Shown here piece by piece: positions 1-9,032 of a stretch of 64,000 nucleotides of DNA. Position numbers and translations under genes: made by a program. This DNA is from Sphingobacterium sp. HMA12 (lineage in GTDB: Bacteria > Bacteroidota > Bacteroidia > Sphingobacteriales > Sphingobacteriaceae). Positions within the stretch are counted from its first letter, which is position 1; each line of letters starts with the position of its first letter. The stretch lies in assembly GCF_002933815.1 (NCBI RefSeq), contig NZ_BEYR01000003.1, forward strand, positions 248,001 to 312,000. Reading direction: 5' to 3'. Under the pieces are notes generated by a model, which saw only the letters and a list, made by a program, of their open reading frames with translations, searched no databases and was not told where the DNA came from.

Positions 1-1
1 C

Positions 2-805
2 CTGCCAATAGGATTGTTCATTGTGGGTGGAGAGACTTCAAAGGGTAAATCAAATGCTTGTAGGCTGATTCAATGTAATGCTGATACCAAGCAGATTTCA
101 ACGGCGAACTATCCGGATCTTCCATGGCCGCTATCCAATACTGGAGCGACATATATCGGAAATAAAATTTTTATTGCAGGGGGCGAAGGACAGGATACTG
201 TATCGGATCGAGTGTTGCAATTGGACCTTGATGATCTTGAAAAAGGATGGATCTGCACGGGGCATCTTCCCTATGCAGTCTCACACGTGCAATTGTTGGC
301 TGACAAACAAGGCAACCTTTATTTGGTCGGCGGAAGGAAAGCGAACAAAGATGAACCTTCGACTTTGTATCAAGGATTATTAAGTTCTTCAGACGGAGGG
401 AAACATTGGCGGAAACTGGAGGATATTCCTTTCAAAGCTGCGGCTGCCGTGGCCTGTATCCTCCCTGACAATGGATTGTGGTTATTGAGTGCAGATCGTG
501 GTGATACCTTTCATCGTGTGGAGACGCTTATTTCAGAAGCAAAAAAGACAACCGATCCACAGAAAGCACAGCAGCTGATCGCATCTAAAAATCAACTCCA
601 AGTAAAACATCCGGGCTTCGGCAGAGCGGTATGGCGCTATGATTTGAAATTGGGGGAATGGAATCGGATGGGAGATCTACCTGCCGAAGGGCCGGTGACT
701 ACCACAGCAGTTGTCTGGGATGATATGGTCATTTTACCTAGCGGAGAAATAAAGGCTGGCATTCGTACTCCTGATATTTTAGTGGCAACATTTTCTAAGA
801 AATAG
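2..805 (+). CDS. Kelch-repeat cyclically permuted mutarotase (NanM-like), 5' end outside window
   Basis: The reading frame is open from the first complete codon at position 2, so the true start lies left of the window; the TTG at 14 is internal. The visible 267 residues hold kelch-type blades with the pattern hydrophobic-GG (FIVGGE, IFIAGGE, LYLVGGR) and end in a typical last blade. This matches the cyclically permuted mutarotase family, whose characterised relative NanM interconverts sialic acid anomers. Membership of a sialic-acid operon is supported by the transporter, 2-epimerase and sialidase that follow on the same strand. The neuraminate lyase expected in such an operon is not visible and may lie upstream. 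An export signal cannot be assessed because the N-terminus is missing. Confidence 0.8.
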   Translation: MPIGLFIVGGETSKGKSNACRLIQCNADTKQISTANYPDLPWPLSNTGATYIGNKIFIAGGEGQDTVSDRVLQLDLDDLEKGWICTGHLPYAVSHVQLLADKQGNLYLVGGRKANKDEPSTLYQGLLSSSDGGKHWRKLEDIPFKAAAAVACILPDNGLWLLSADRGDTFHRVETLISEAKKTTDPQKAQQLIASKNQLQVKHPGFGRAVWRYDLKLGEWNRMGDLPAEGPVTTTAVVWDDMVILPSGEIKAGIRTPDILVATFSKK

Positions 806-859
806 GATGTAGAACAAATAAGAGATAAATAACACACTATAAATCTGACAACATTCGAA

Positions 860-2101
860 ATGATATCTTCTTTACGATATAAGTCTTTTTACCCATGGCT
901 CGTTGTAGCCCTTCTTTGGGGGGTAGCCTTACTGAATTATATGGATCGGCAGATGCTGTCGACGATGCGTGATGCCATGCAAATCGATATTCCTGAATTA
1001 CAGAAGGCCGAAACATTTGGTGTACTAATGGCCGTTTTTCTCTATATCTATGGTGTAATGAGTCCAGTAGCTGGCGTTGTGGCTGATCGCAGTAGCAGAA
1101 AATGGCTAATCGTAGGAAGTTTATTTGTCTGGTCAGCAGTAACCTATGGTATGGGGATGGCAAATGGCTATACCACACTATTGATATTAAGGGCTATTAT
1201 GGGATTTAGTGAAGCCTTATATATTCCTACAGCACTTTCGTTGATCGCAGATTATCATACGGGGAAAAATCGGTCGCTAGCTATTGGGTTGCATATGACG
1301 GGACTGTATACCGGACAAGCACTGGGTGGCTTTGGTGCGACTTTGGCCGCTACAAAGGGATGGCATACCGCCTTTCATTGGTTTGGGATAGTGGGTATTT
1401 GTTATGCATTCGTCCTCGCTCTGCTGTTGATAGAGAAAAAGCAGGAACCAACAGCAGAAGAGAAAAGCTCGGAAAGTCGACTGTCACTATTCAAAAGTCT
1501 ATCGCTCATATTTTCCAACCTGGCATTTTGGATTCTGCTGTTTTATTTTGCTGCCCCAAGTTTGCCGGGCTGGGCAATTAAGAATTGGCTACCAACTTTA
1601 TTTGCGGAAAGCTTGGATATCCCGATGTCAAGTGCGGGGCCTCTTTCGACGATTACGATCGCGCTATCATCCTTCATTGGTGTCATTGTTGGCGGAATCG
1701 CAAGTGATCGATGGGTGCAAAAGCATATTCGGGGCCGCATCTATACCAGTGCTCTTGGCCTTGGATTAACGATACCCGCGTTAGTGCTGTTGGGCGTAGG
1801 GCAGACGCTGCCAGCAGTATTGGGGGCAGCAATTTGTTTTGGAATTGGTTTCGGAATATTTGATGCCAATAATATGCCTATCCTCTGTCAAATTGTACCC
1901 AAAAACTTACGTGCGACAGCCTATGGCTTTATGAATATGGTAGGTGTATTTGCTGGAGCTGCCGTCACTCAATGGTTAGGAAAATTTAAAGATGAAGGGC
2001 ATTTTGGACTCGGGTTCGCGGTATTGGGCGGAGCCGTATTGTTTGCACTTTTATTACAACTTCTATTTCTTAAACCAAGATCGGCCGCACAGACAGACTG
2101 A
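860..2101 (+). CDS. MFS transporter, probable sialic acid permease (NanT-like)
   Basis: A 413-residue major facilitator protein with about 12 hydrophobic segments. The N-terminus carries the LNYMDRQMLS signature of the anion:cation symporter / hexuronate-type MFS subfamily, followed by the loop 2-3 motif GVVADRSSRKW. It starts 54 bp after the mutarotase and is transcribed with it. Bacteroidota sialic-acid operons use an MFS permease (NanT) beside an RnBP-type epimerase, which fits this context. The substrate is inferred from neighbours only; other acidic sugars remain possible. The ATG at 860 leaves only a short polar stretch before the first membrane helix. Confidence 0.8.
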   Translation: MISSLRYKSFYPWLVVALLWGVALLNYMDRQMLSTMRDAMQIDIPELQKAETFGVLMAVFLYIYGVMSPVAGVVADRSSRKWLIVGSLFVWSAVTYGMGMANGYTTLLILRAIMGFSEALYIPTALSLIADYHTGKNRSLAIGLHMTGLYTGQALGGFGATLAATKGWHTAFHWFGIVGICYAFVLALLLIEKKQEPTAEEKSSESRLSLFKSLSLIFSNLAFWILLFYFAAPSLPGWAIKNWLPTLFAESLDIPMSSAGPLSTITIALSSFIGVIVGGIASDRWVQKHIRGRIYTSALGLGLTIPALVLLGVGQTLPAVLGAAICFGIGFGIFDANNMPILCQIVPKNLRATAYGFMNMVGVFAGAAVTQWLGKFKDEGHFGLGFAVLGGAVLFALLLQLLFLKPRSAAQTD

Positions 2102-2238
2102 ATTTATGAACACTAACGGGGGCTTATGTATAGCACCTGCTGTATAAAGCATCTACTGAGGTTTTGCTTTTACTTTAGAAATGCATTTGGATCAGGTATA
2201 AATAACTGAGGTTAAATAAAAAGTAAAATATAAATCAA

Positions 2239-3450
2239 ATGAATACAACAAATACAGACCAAGGATTGGATATCGTATACTTGAATGAACTGGAAAAATT
2301 CTATGAAAATCAACTATTAAATGATACGGTTCCATTTTGGTTTCCCCGCTCAGTTGATCCTGAAAATGGGGGATACCTATTTATGCGTGATCATGATGGT
2401 ACCTTGATTGACACAGATAAAGCAGTATGGATTCAGGGACGGGCATGCTGGTTGTTGGCTACACTTTACAATACTGTTGAACAAAAAGAAGAATGGTTGG
2501 AAGCCGCTCGTATCGGATATGAGTTTTTGAAGAAATATTGTTTTGATGCAAAAGGCAAAATGTATTTTCATGTGGACCGTCTTGGAAATCCAATTCGTAT
2601 GCGTCGTTATTTCTTTTCCGAGACTTTTGCCGCAATCGCCTTTGCAGCTTATGCAAAAGCCACAGGAGATGCCGATATTGCAGCAGAAGCGCGCGAGCTG
2701 TTTAGTATCTGCCTCGCTTATGCGCATGGAGAAAGATTGGTGGAACCAAAATATGAACAGACCAGGCCAATGAAGGGAATCGGTGTGCCCATGATCATGA
2801 TCAATACAGCACAACAAATTCGTGAGACAATTGGTGACACACGTTGTGATGCCGTTATTAGTGGTTTTATTGCGCAGATTGAGCGCGATTTTGTCAAAGA
2901 TGACATCCGCTGCGTGATGGAGCAAGTTGGCCCTAAGGGAGAAATAATTGATCATATCGACGGACGTACCCTCAATCCTGGTCATGCTATTGAGGGCGCT
3001 TGGTTTATCTTGCATGAAGCGAGATACCGGAACAACGACCCGAAGCTAATTGATCTTGGCTGTCGTATGCTGGATTATATGTGGGAACGCGGTTGGGATA
3101 AAGAATATGGCGGTATACTATATTTTAGAGACGTTTATGGGAAGCCAGTACAGGAATACTGGCAGGATATGAAGTTTTGGTGGCCTCAGAATGAAACGAT
3201 TATAGCCACATTGCTTGCCTATGTCATGACCGGGGATACGAAATATAAGCATTGGCATCAACTAATCAGTCAATACGCCTATGACCATTTTCATGATAAA
3301 ATCAATGGCGAGTGGTATGGCTATCTGCATCGCGATGGGAAGATTGCGCAAACAGCAAAGGGCAATTTATTTAAAGGGCCTTTCCATCTCCCGCGTCAGG
3401 AGTGGTATTGTATGCAAATACTAAAGGAATTCAACAGGATTAAGGGATAA
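2239..3450 (+). CDS. N-acylglucosamine 2-epimerase (AGE/RnBP family)
   Basis: A 403-residue (alpha/alpha)6-barrel epimerase. Family landmarks are GRACWLLATLY near residue 74, RRYFFSETFAAIAFAAY near 130, NPGHAIEGAWFILHEA near 245 with the conserved His-x-x-Glu, and the C-terminal FHLPRQEW with the second catalytic-type His. The enzyme is expected to convert N-acetylmannosamine to N-acetylglucosamine without phosphorylation, the route known from Bacteroides-type sialate degradation, where NanE is of this family. It lies 137 bp after the transporter, and the GH20 gene follows after 4 bp, so the two are tightly coupled. Cellobiose 2-epimerases are related, but the sialidase context favours ManNAc. 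Confidence 0.85.
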   Translation: MNTTNTDQGLDIVYLNELEKFYENQLLNDTVPFWFPRSVDPENGGYLFMRDHDGTLIDTDKAVWIQGRACWLLATLYNTVEQKEEWLEAARIGYEFLKKYCFDAKGKMYFHVDRLGNPIRMRRYFFSETFAAIAFAAYAKATGDADIAAEARELFSICLAYAHGERLVEPKYEQTRPMKGIGVPMIMINTAQQIRETIGDTRCDAVISGFIAQIERDFVKDDIRCVMEQVGPKGEIIDHIDGRTLNPGHAIEGAWFILHEARYRNNDPKLIDLGCRMLDYMWERGWDKEYGGILYFRDVYGKPVQEYWQDMKFWWPQNETIIATLLAYVMTGDTKYKHWHQLISQYAYDHFHDKINGEWYGYLHRDGKIAQTAKGNLFKGPFHLPRQEWYCMQILKEFNRIKG

Positions 3451-3454
3451 ATTT

Positions 3455-5434
3455 ATGCAACAAACCGTGACGATAATTAAGTTCCTCCAAAGACTGATTA
3501 TTATGATCATGATGATCACTCCGCTATATTGTATGTCCGAAACAATCAGGCCTTTGCTTCCTATGCCCCGGTCGGTGACCTGGAAAGTCGGGTATTATCA
3601 GGTCAAAGATGTTGTTCGTGTGGGCATCAAGGGAGAGGTATCAACCTTAGAGAAGCAGACGCTAGTGGGATTGTTAAAAGACTGGAATGTAAGTCAAATA
3701 GACTTCGGTAGCGAAAAAAATACAGCTATTGCTATCAACTGCAGTAAAAAAGTGAAACTACCGTCACCTTCTTTGGAAGGCTATCGCATCGTTGTGGACA
3801 AAGGTGGGGCGTATATTGAAGCCAGAGACAGCAAAGGGGTTTTCTATGCCTTACAGACCTTGCGTCAACTGGGTGGCAGCGATGGAAGGTTACCCTATTG
3901 CTCCATCACCGATTTTCCCTCTTTTCGTTGGCGGGGATATCTGGTAGACGTAGGACGAAATTTTCAGCACATGGATATGCTTAAGGAGCAGATCAATCAG
4001 ATGGGACGCTATAAACTGAACGTTTTTCATTTTCATTTTACCGAGGATATTGCTTGGCGACTGATCAGTAAAAAATATCCCGGATTGACTGATTCATCGA
4101 ATATGGATCGCTGGAAGGGAAAATATTATACTGTCGAGGATATGCAGGAGCTGATTCGGTATTGTCATGATCGACATATCCAGCTTGTGCCCGAGATTGA
4201 TATGCCGGGACATTCAGCTGCATTCCGTCGTTATTTTAAAATAGATATGCAAAGTGACAGCGGATTGACTTTTATAAAAGAACTGGTTAAGGAATTTGCA
4301 ACGACTTATCCGGGATTGCCTTATTTGCATATTGGTGGGGATGAGGTAAAAATTCATAACCAAGAATTTTTACCGATGATGACAAGATGGACCGAAAGTC
4401 TTGGTATGAAAACCATTGGCTGGGAACCCGGCGGCAATCTACAGCCACAGACAATACGCCAGCTCTGGATGGGAGGACCACAGGCAGTTACGGCAGGTTT
4501 TCCTTACTCGGTGATTGATTCAAAGCATTTGTATATCAATCATATGGATCCTTTGGAAACTGTGACAACCTTGTTCTATAGACAATTGGGTGGGCAATCT
4601 TCTGAAAATAAAAAGTTGATGGGCGCAACGCTATGTTCGTGGCCCGATCGTGCAATTGCGAATCAAAGCGACATATTTCGTCAAAATGGAGTATACCCCG
4701 CTTTATTGACATTTGCCGAACGAAGCTGGCGCGGAGGAGGAGATTTTGAATGGCGTAGCAATATCAAAACGGATGCGAAAGGGCTTGCTGAATTTACTGA
4801 ATTTGAAGAGCGTCTGATCCAACATAAACAGCTGTATTTTAAAAATCTTATTTTTCCTTACTACCGGCAAAATAGGCAGAAATGGGTGTTATATGGACCT
4901 GTGGAAAATAAAGGTGATCTAACGATGGCCTTAAGTAACGAAGCCAGCGCTGATTTTCACGCCTTGAAAAAGATTGGTGAATATTATGGTGGTACAGTTG
5001 TATTAAGGCATTGGTGGTCTGATATTGTAAAGGGGGCTATTGATCGACCGCTTGAAAATAGTACTGTATATGCAGTAAGCAAAGTGTGGAGTGAAAACGA
5101 TGGAAACAAAGGCTTTTGGATTGGTTTTAATGATCTTTCACGCTCATATGCCAGCGATTCGCCAAATTTGGGTACCTGGGACGATAGAATGAGCAAACTT
5201 TGGGTGAATGGGAATGAAGTGCTCCCTCCGAACTGGCGACATCCAGGAAAAAAGGGAAACTTAGAGTTTCCATTGGTTGATGAAGGCTACAGTTACCGAA
5301 GCCCTAGCATTGTCCCACTACAGAAGGGATGGAATACGATTGTGGTAAAACTTCCTGTGGGGAGACTAAAAGGGAAAGATTGGCAAAATCCATTAAAATG
5401 GATGTTCACCTGTCTTCCGATTGAAGATGAGTGA
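3455..5434 (+). CDS. Secreted beta-N-acetylhexosaminidase, GH20
   Basis: A 659-residue exported glycosidase. A hydrophobic N-terminal segment (about residues 8-26) is a signal peptide; the Cys in PLYC does not make a good lipobox. A GH20b-type N-terminal domain (about 35-150) precedes the catalytic barrel. The barrel opens with FRWRGYLVDVGRNF and carries LHIGGDE, with the catalytic pair Asp296-Glu297 in which Asp orients the substrate acetamido group. The last ~170 residues look like a beta-sandwich. The enzyme would release terminal GlcNAc or GalNAc from glycans, complementing the sialidase encoded next. Its start lies 4 bp after the epimerase stop. Confidence 0.88.
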   Translation: MQQTVTIIKFLQRLIIMIMMITPLYCMSETIRPLLPMPRSVTWKVGYYQVKDVVRVGIKGEVSTLEKQTLVGLLKDWNVSQIDFGSEKNTAIAINCSKKVKLPSPSLEGYRIVVDKGGAYIEARDSKGVFYALQTLRQLGGSDGRLPYCSITDFPSFRWRGYLVDVGRNFQHMDMLKEQINQMGRYKLNVFHFHFTEDIAWRLISKKYPGLTDSSNMDRWKGKYYTVEDMQELIRYCHDRHIQLVPEIDMPGHSAAFRRYFKIDMQSDSGLTFIKELVKEFATTYPGLPYLHIGGDEVKIHNQEFLPMMTRWTESLGMKTIGWEPGGNLQPQTIRQLWMGGPQAVTAGFPYSVIDSKHLYINHMDPLETVTTLFYRQLGGQSSENKKLMGATLCSWPDRAIANQSDIFRQNGVYPALLTFAERSWRGGGDFEWRSNIKTDAKGLAEFTEFEERLIQHKQLYFKNLIFPYYRQNRQKWVLYGPVENKGDLTMALSNEASADFHALKKIGEYYGGTVVLRHWWSDIVKGAIDRPLENSTVYAVSKVWSENDGNKGFWIGFNDLSRSYASDSPNLGTWDDRMSKLWVNGNEVLPPNWRHPGKKGNLEFPLVDEGYSYRSPSIVPLQKGWNTIVVKLPVGRLKGKDWQNPLKWMFTCLPIEDE

Positions 5435-5486
5435 TCACAGCAACGAATAAGAAAATAAATAGAAGTAACAATAAATTTAAAGAGTT

Positions 5487-6644
5487 ATGAAGAGAATATG
5501 GATCATGTTTGCATTTGCGATGCTAGCCGGAATTTGTCAGGCGCAGGAAGTCAATGTATTTGTTTCTGGCGAAGATGGCTATAAAAGCTATCGTATACCC
5601 GCTATTGTAAAGGATAAAAGTGGACAATTAATTGCTTTTGCCGAAGGGAGGGTCGACCATGCCGGTGATTTCGGTAATGTAGATATCGTTTATAAAATCA
5701 GCGCGGACAATGGTAAAACCTGGGGATCATTGCATATAGCCGTTGACAATGATAATTTGCAAGTTGGAAATCCTGCGCCCGTGGTCGATTTATTGGATCC
5801 CAGATATCCTCAGGGGCGTTTATTACTTTTTTATAATACAGGTAACAATCATGAGGGGGAGGTACGTAAGGGCAATGGTTTACGTGAGTGTTGGTCAATT
5901 AGTTCGACCGACGCTGGCAAGACATGGTCTCATCCAGAAAATATTACCCTTGAGACCCATCGTCCCAATCAACCTTTAGTAAATACACAGTATAACTTTC
6001 AGGAGGACTGGCGAACTTACGCGAATACACCAGGGCATGCGCTTCAATTTGATTCCGGTAAATATAAAGGACGTATTTATATTCCTGCAAATCATTCCGA
6101 AGGAAATCCCAAGGCAAATGGCAAAGACTATTTTGCCCATTCGTATTACTCGGACGATCATGGAAAGACATTTAAGATAGGGGCGAGTGTCAAATTTGAG
6201 GGATCAAATGAGACAATGGCTGCACAAATATCGAATACAGGACTGTATATGAATTCCCGTAACCAGCAAGGTAATGTAAAATCAAGGATCGTATCGTATT
6301 CAAATGATGGTGGCGTTACTTGGGATACAACATATTATGATAAAAATCTGCCGGACCCGGTTAATCAAGGTTCCGTGCTTTCCTGGAGAAGAAAAGGAAG
6401 ATATCTGTTAGCTGTTTGCAATGCCGCAACAGCTAACAGAAGAGATAATTTGACGCTCCGAATAAGTAGGGATCAAGGAAAAACTTGGTTCTTCAATCAG
6501 GTCGTTTCAAAAGCGCCCGAGGGTGTAAAAGGTGACTATGCAGCCTACTCTGATCTAGTGCTTTTGGATAAAAATAGAATCGGTGTTTTATTCGAGAAGG
6601 AGAATTATAGCAAGATTGTGTTTGTGCCCGTAAACCTCAAATAG
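5487..6644 (+). CDS. Exported sialidase (exo-alpha-neuraminidase), GH33
   Basis: A 385-residue sialidase with a signal peptide ending near AGICQAQ (residue 20). The YRIP motif at residues 35-38 supplies the first arginine of the carboxylate-binding triad. Five Asp-boxes of the type S-x-D-x-G-x-T-W/F are visible (SADNGKTW at 72-79, then STDAGKTW, SDDHGKTF, SNDGGVTW, SRDQGKTW), the hallmark of six-bladed bacterial sialidases. AGDFGNVD near residue 59 fits the acid/base Asp loop. It would release sialic acid from host or environmental glycans for uptake by the upstream transporter. It is the last gene of the operon and is followed by an inverted repeat. Confidence 0.92.
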   Translation: MKRIWIMFAFAMLAGICQAQEVNVFVSGEDGYKSYRIPAIVKDKSGQLIAFAEGRVDHAGDFGNVDIVYKISADNGKTWGSLHIAVDNDNLQVGNPAPVVDLLDPRYPQGRLLLFYNTGNNHEGEVRKGNGLRECWSISSTDAGKTWSHPENITLETHRPNQPLVNTQYNFQEDWRTYANTPGHALQFDSGKYKGRIYIPANHSEGNPKANGKDYFAHSYYSDDHGKTFKIGASVKFEGSNETMAAQISNTGLYMNSRNQQGNVKSRIVSYSNDGGVTWDTTYYDKNLPDPVNQGSVLSWRRKGRYLLAVCNAATANRRDNLTLRISRDQGKTWFFNQVVSKAPEGVKGDYAAYSDLVLLDKNRIGVLFEKENYSKIVFVPVNLK

Positions 6645-6665
6645 GTATTATTGGTTTAGTACATT

Positions 6666-6708
6666 ATGCCCCTCTTTCTTTCTGGTCTAAGGGAAGAAAG
6701 GGGGGCAT
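6666..6708. terminator. Inverted repeat between convergent genes
   Basis: Two 15-nt arms (6666-6680 and 6694-6708) pair with a single wobble position around a 13-nt loop. It sits between the end of the sialidase gene and the convergent serine hydrolase gene and probably ends both transcripts. The T-runs on both sides are poor. Confidence 0.55.
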
Positions 6709-6727
6709 CTGTTTTCGGTGTCGAGAA

Positions 6728-8047
6728 CTATTTTTTCAGGATAAGTGTTTGCCCATTTTGATAGAGCGTCATCTTATTCTCACTGCGATCAAAAACTATT
6801 TTTACACCATATTGAGGCTGCACTAACGTGTTTTTATCCTTTGGTTTCAATTGAAATGTGGGTTGCCCCACAACCTGTCCAAATATTTTGGTGCCATCTC
6901 TGGTAATATTGATCTGAATTGGAGGCTGTTCGCTTTTATATTCACCAAGTATGCTTGTGGTTTCCTCATTTGTCAATTGTATTTCTGAAAGGTCAGGAAG
7001 AGGAAAAGGCTTTTGATACAGTTCACCAAAGCTGAATTTTAGTATTTCATTATTATTATAATTATTACCGTTACTGATGAGTGCAACAGTATAATTGCCA
7101 TCATCAAAATGGCTCGCTACAGAAGAATAACCGTCGATACCCCCTGTATGACCGAATCCCTGGCGGTCATAAAATGGCATGGGGAATAGCCCCAATCCAT
7201 AGCCGCCATTAATTTTTTTCATCTCTTCGAGGCTGGTCGAATTGATCAGTTTATGGTCAAATAAACCATTAAAAAACTTGACCAGATCTGTTGGGGTAGA
7301 CCATATTGCTCCGGCGCCGAGTGGAATTGAATTATCTGTGTGTGGCTCAAGGCCCCAATCTTGTGTGAATCTGTACGACTCGCTGACATCTTTGGGGCTA
7401 TTTTGTGGTCGGCCAAATGTTGTCTGTTCCAATTTTAACGGTTGGCAGATCTGCTGGTTCAATAAAAAAGCATAGTCTTTTTTCCAAACTTTTTCTAAGA
7501 TGTAAGTCAGCAAAATGTAGTTTGAGTTACTATATTCATGTTTACTGCCCGGATCAAACTCAGCTCCACCTTTGATCATACGCTCAACAAGTTCTTTTTC
7601 AGTTTGCGCTTTGGTGTTCCATGTTAAATAATCTTTATCATCAGTGACACTGTGTACCCCGCTACTATGATCAAGCAATTGACGTATCGTTATTTTATCA
7701 GCATTTGGAATATCTTTATAAAAGGTAGATAGGGCTTGATTCATTTGCAGTTTCCCTAACTCGATTGTTTTTAATACAAGGGTTGCCGTGAAAGTTTTGG
7801 AGATGGAACCGATACCATATCGTGTATTGGTCGTGGCATGTTTTTGCTGTGCTCTATCAGCGTAACCTATAGCCTTTTGATAAAGTAATTTATCGCCTTT
7901 TGCTATCGCAATACTTCCCATCCAAGCGTTGTTTTTATCCATAGTGGACATTAAGCTATCCATTCGGCTAGGATTAAATTCTTGTGCCCGTAGGACAGGA
8001 ACGGAAAGGCCGCTTAGTAGGAACAATAAAATTGATGTTCTTTTCAT
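6728..8047 (-). CDS. Exported serine hydrolase, beta-lactamase class C / PBP-like fold
   Basis: A 439-residue protein starting at the ATG at 8047, chosen because MKRTSILLFLLSGLSVPV with a cleavage site near LRAQ is a clean signal peptide; an upstream in-frame ATG would bury it. The beta-lactamase/transpeptidase-like family motifs are present: S81-x-x-K84 (SISK), Y172-S-N174, and a late His-Thr-Gly (GHTGGIDGY). Such proteins are D-aminopeptidases, esterases or class C-like enzymes, and the substrate cannot be told from sequence. The C-terminal ~90 residues form an extra beta-rich domain common in Bacteroidota members. It is convergent to the sialidase and is probably not part of that operon. 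Confidence 0.82.
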   Translation of the reverse strand: MKRTSILLFLLSGLSVPVLRAQEFNPSRMDSLMSTMDKNNAWMGSIAIAKGDKLLYQKAIGYADRAQQKHATTNTRYGIGSISKTFTATLVLKTIELGKLQMNQALSTFYKDIPNADKITIRQLLDHSSGVHSVTDDKDYLTWNTKAQTEKELVERMIKGGAEFDPGSKHEYSNSNYILLTYILEKVWKKDYAFLLNQQICQPLKLEQTTFGRPQNSPKDVSESYRFTQDWGLEPHTDNSIPLGAGAIWSTPTDLVKFFNGLFDHKLINSTSLEEMKKINGGYGLGLFPMPFYDRQGFGHTGGIDGYSSVASHFDDGNYTVALISNGNNYNNNEILKFSFGELYQKPFPLPDLSEIQLTNEETTSILGEYKSEQPPIQINITRDGTKIFGQVVGQPTFQLKPKDKNTLVQPQYGVKIVFDRSENKMTLYQNGQTLILKK

Positions 8048-8354
8048 AATTTGTGTCAAGTTAATTTTTTGCGCTTCAGAATCAAATTTGATGAATAATA
8101 AATAGGTTATAATCATGATAAAGATCGGAATGAACGATTGACATGGTATATAGTCCGAACTGACATTTTTTTTGATAATGGTTTATGCCGCATATTGCTG
8201 CTATAAAAACATTTCCTTTTTGAGTGGAGCCCGGCATTTGCCAATAAATTCTTTATCCATGAACTTAAATATATGACAAAAAATAAAGTAATACAATGAA
8301 ATCGATATTTCATTCGGCAAAATCAGATGTGAGTCCATAAAAAAATAATTGGAT

Positions 8355-8390
8355 CATACCGAAAGTTTGGGGGGATAGTAAATTTTTTGT
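8355..8390. repeat. IS-end-like sequence, copy A
   Basis: CATACCGAAAGTTTGGGG followed by an AT-rich tract ending in a T-run. It is an imperfect direct repeat of 8746-8776 (CATACCTAAAGTTGGGGG, then a T-run), and its GGGGG core is shared in inverse orientation by 9383-9410. It is interpreted as the end of an insertion sequence left behind after decay. No transposase remnant adjoins this copy directly. Confidence 0.4.
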
Positions 8391-8550
8391 ACCACCGTGC
8401 TGCGCCCTAGTTCATCTCCATCCCAAAATGATCTATTACCGAACCACAGCGATCTATTTGTTACTTAAGTGCAGCTCCCGCCCCTTTTTCTCTTTTAATT
8501 TTTAGTTACAGCAAATTAGGATCAAAGCGAGACTAAATTTTAGCTTTTGA

Positions 8551-8605
8551 CAGTACTTGTACAGTGTTTGTTCAGTGCTTACTCAGTGATCACTCAGTGT
8601 AAACT
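8551..8605. repeat. Five-unit tandem array with exact 11-bp period
   Basis: CAGT begins at 8551, 8562, 8573, 8584 and 8595, exactly 11 bp apart. The units read CAGTACTTGTA, CAGTGTTTGTT, CAGTGCTTACT, CAGTGATCACT and CAGTGTAAACT. An 11-bp period places each unit on the same face of the helix, which suits a multimeric regulator binding site. Units are too short for CRISPR and there are no spacers. If the IS remnant to the right is removed, the array would lie about 300 bp upstream of the SusC-type leader. Confidence 0.6.
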
Positions 8606-8745
8606 GAATAACTAATGACTAATTACTGTCTAAAAATTGATTGAAAATTGTTATTAGGTATAAGTTGGTATTTGGATGTATCAGTTTTAATGTTTATCTT
8701 AATTCCTTATAATCAGGAAATTCTGGTAATCATCAGAAATGGGGG

Positions 8746-8776
8746 CATACCTAAAGTTGGGGGTGAGTGATTTTTT
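8746..8776. repeat. IS-end-like sequence, copy B (left end of decayed IS)
   Basis: CATACCTAAAGTTGGGGG followed by GAGTGA and a T-run. It lies just downstream of the 3' end of the minus-strand transposase fossil and faces a related GGGGG-containing sequence at 9383-9410. The pair is a plausible degenerate terminal inverted repeat. Confidence 0.45.
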
Positions 8777-8791
8777 AAGCATAAATTTTCA

Positions 8792-8999
8792 TCACGCTGT
8801 GTAAGAAAATGTGGTATTCCTTACCACGTGGAACAGGGTCACTTTATTTACCTTATTCCTTGAGCGTAATGAAATTCGTTCAAGAACAGTAATATTATCT
8901 TTGGCCTTGTGCCTTCTAGTTCCAATCATGAAAATTACTGAGATGCTTCTTGTAGTGATCCTGTAGATGCTTGCCATCCATTTTAAAGAATAAACCTAC
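8792..8999 (-). pseudogene. Decayed ISAon1-type transposase, DDE part
   Basis: Reading the minus strand from about 8990, one frame gives FFKMDGKHLQDHYKKHLSNF followed by HDW and a stop at 8916-8918. A second frame continues KAKDNITVLERISLRSRNK and then VNKVTL, ending at 8792. From memory of the family, the first stretch corresponds to the start of ISAon1-family transposases and the second to the segment before the DMA-type catalytic block. Roughly 60 codons between them, including the SIDE-type first catalytic Asp, appear deleted. It is therefore non-functional. The family assignment rests on recalled pattern similarity and should be confirmed by a translated search. Confidence 0.65.
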
Positions 9000-9032
9000 C
9001 AAATGAACGCTTAGAGGGTGATGATCCAAATT

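Noticed and set aside
14..805. TTG at position 14 as the start of the mutarotase
   Set aside because: The frame is open to the left edge and the TTG falls inside a kelch blade; the real start is outside the window.
2377..3015. A 212-codon frame antisense to the 2-epimerase gene
   Set aside because: It lies fully inside a well-supported gene, has no family features and no promoter or ribosome site.
3455..3540. Lipoprotein signal on the GH20 enzyme (PLYC)
   Set aside because: The residues before Cys do not fit the lipobox well; an ordinary signal peptide or anchor is more likely.
8113..8313. A 66-codon minus-strand frame upstream of the serine hydrolase
   Set aside because: Composition and sequence look random, and there is no recognisable domain or conserved start context.
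8551..8605. CRISPR-like repeats
   Set aside because: Units are 11 bp with no spacers, and no cas genes are present.
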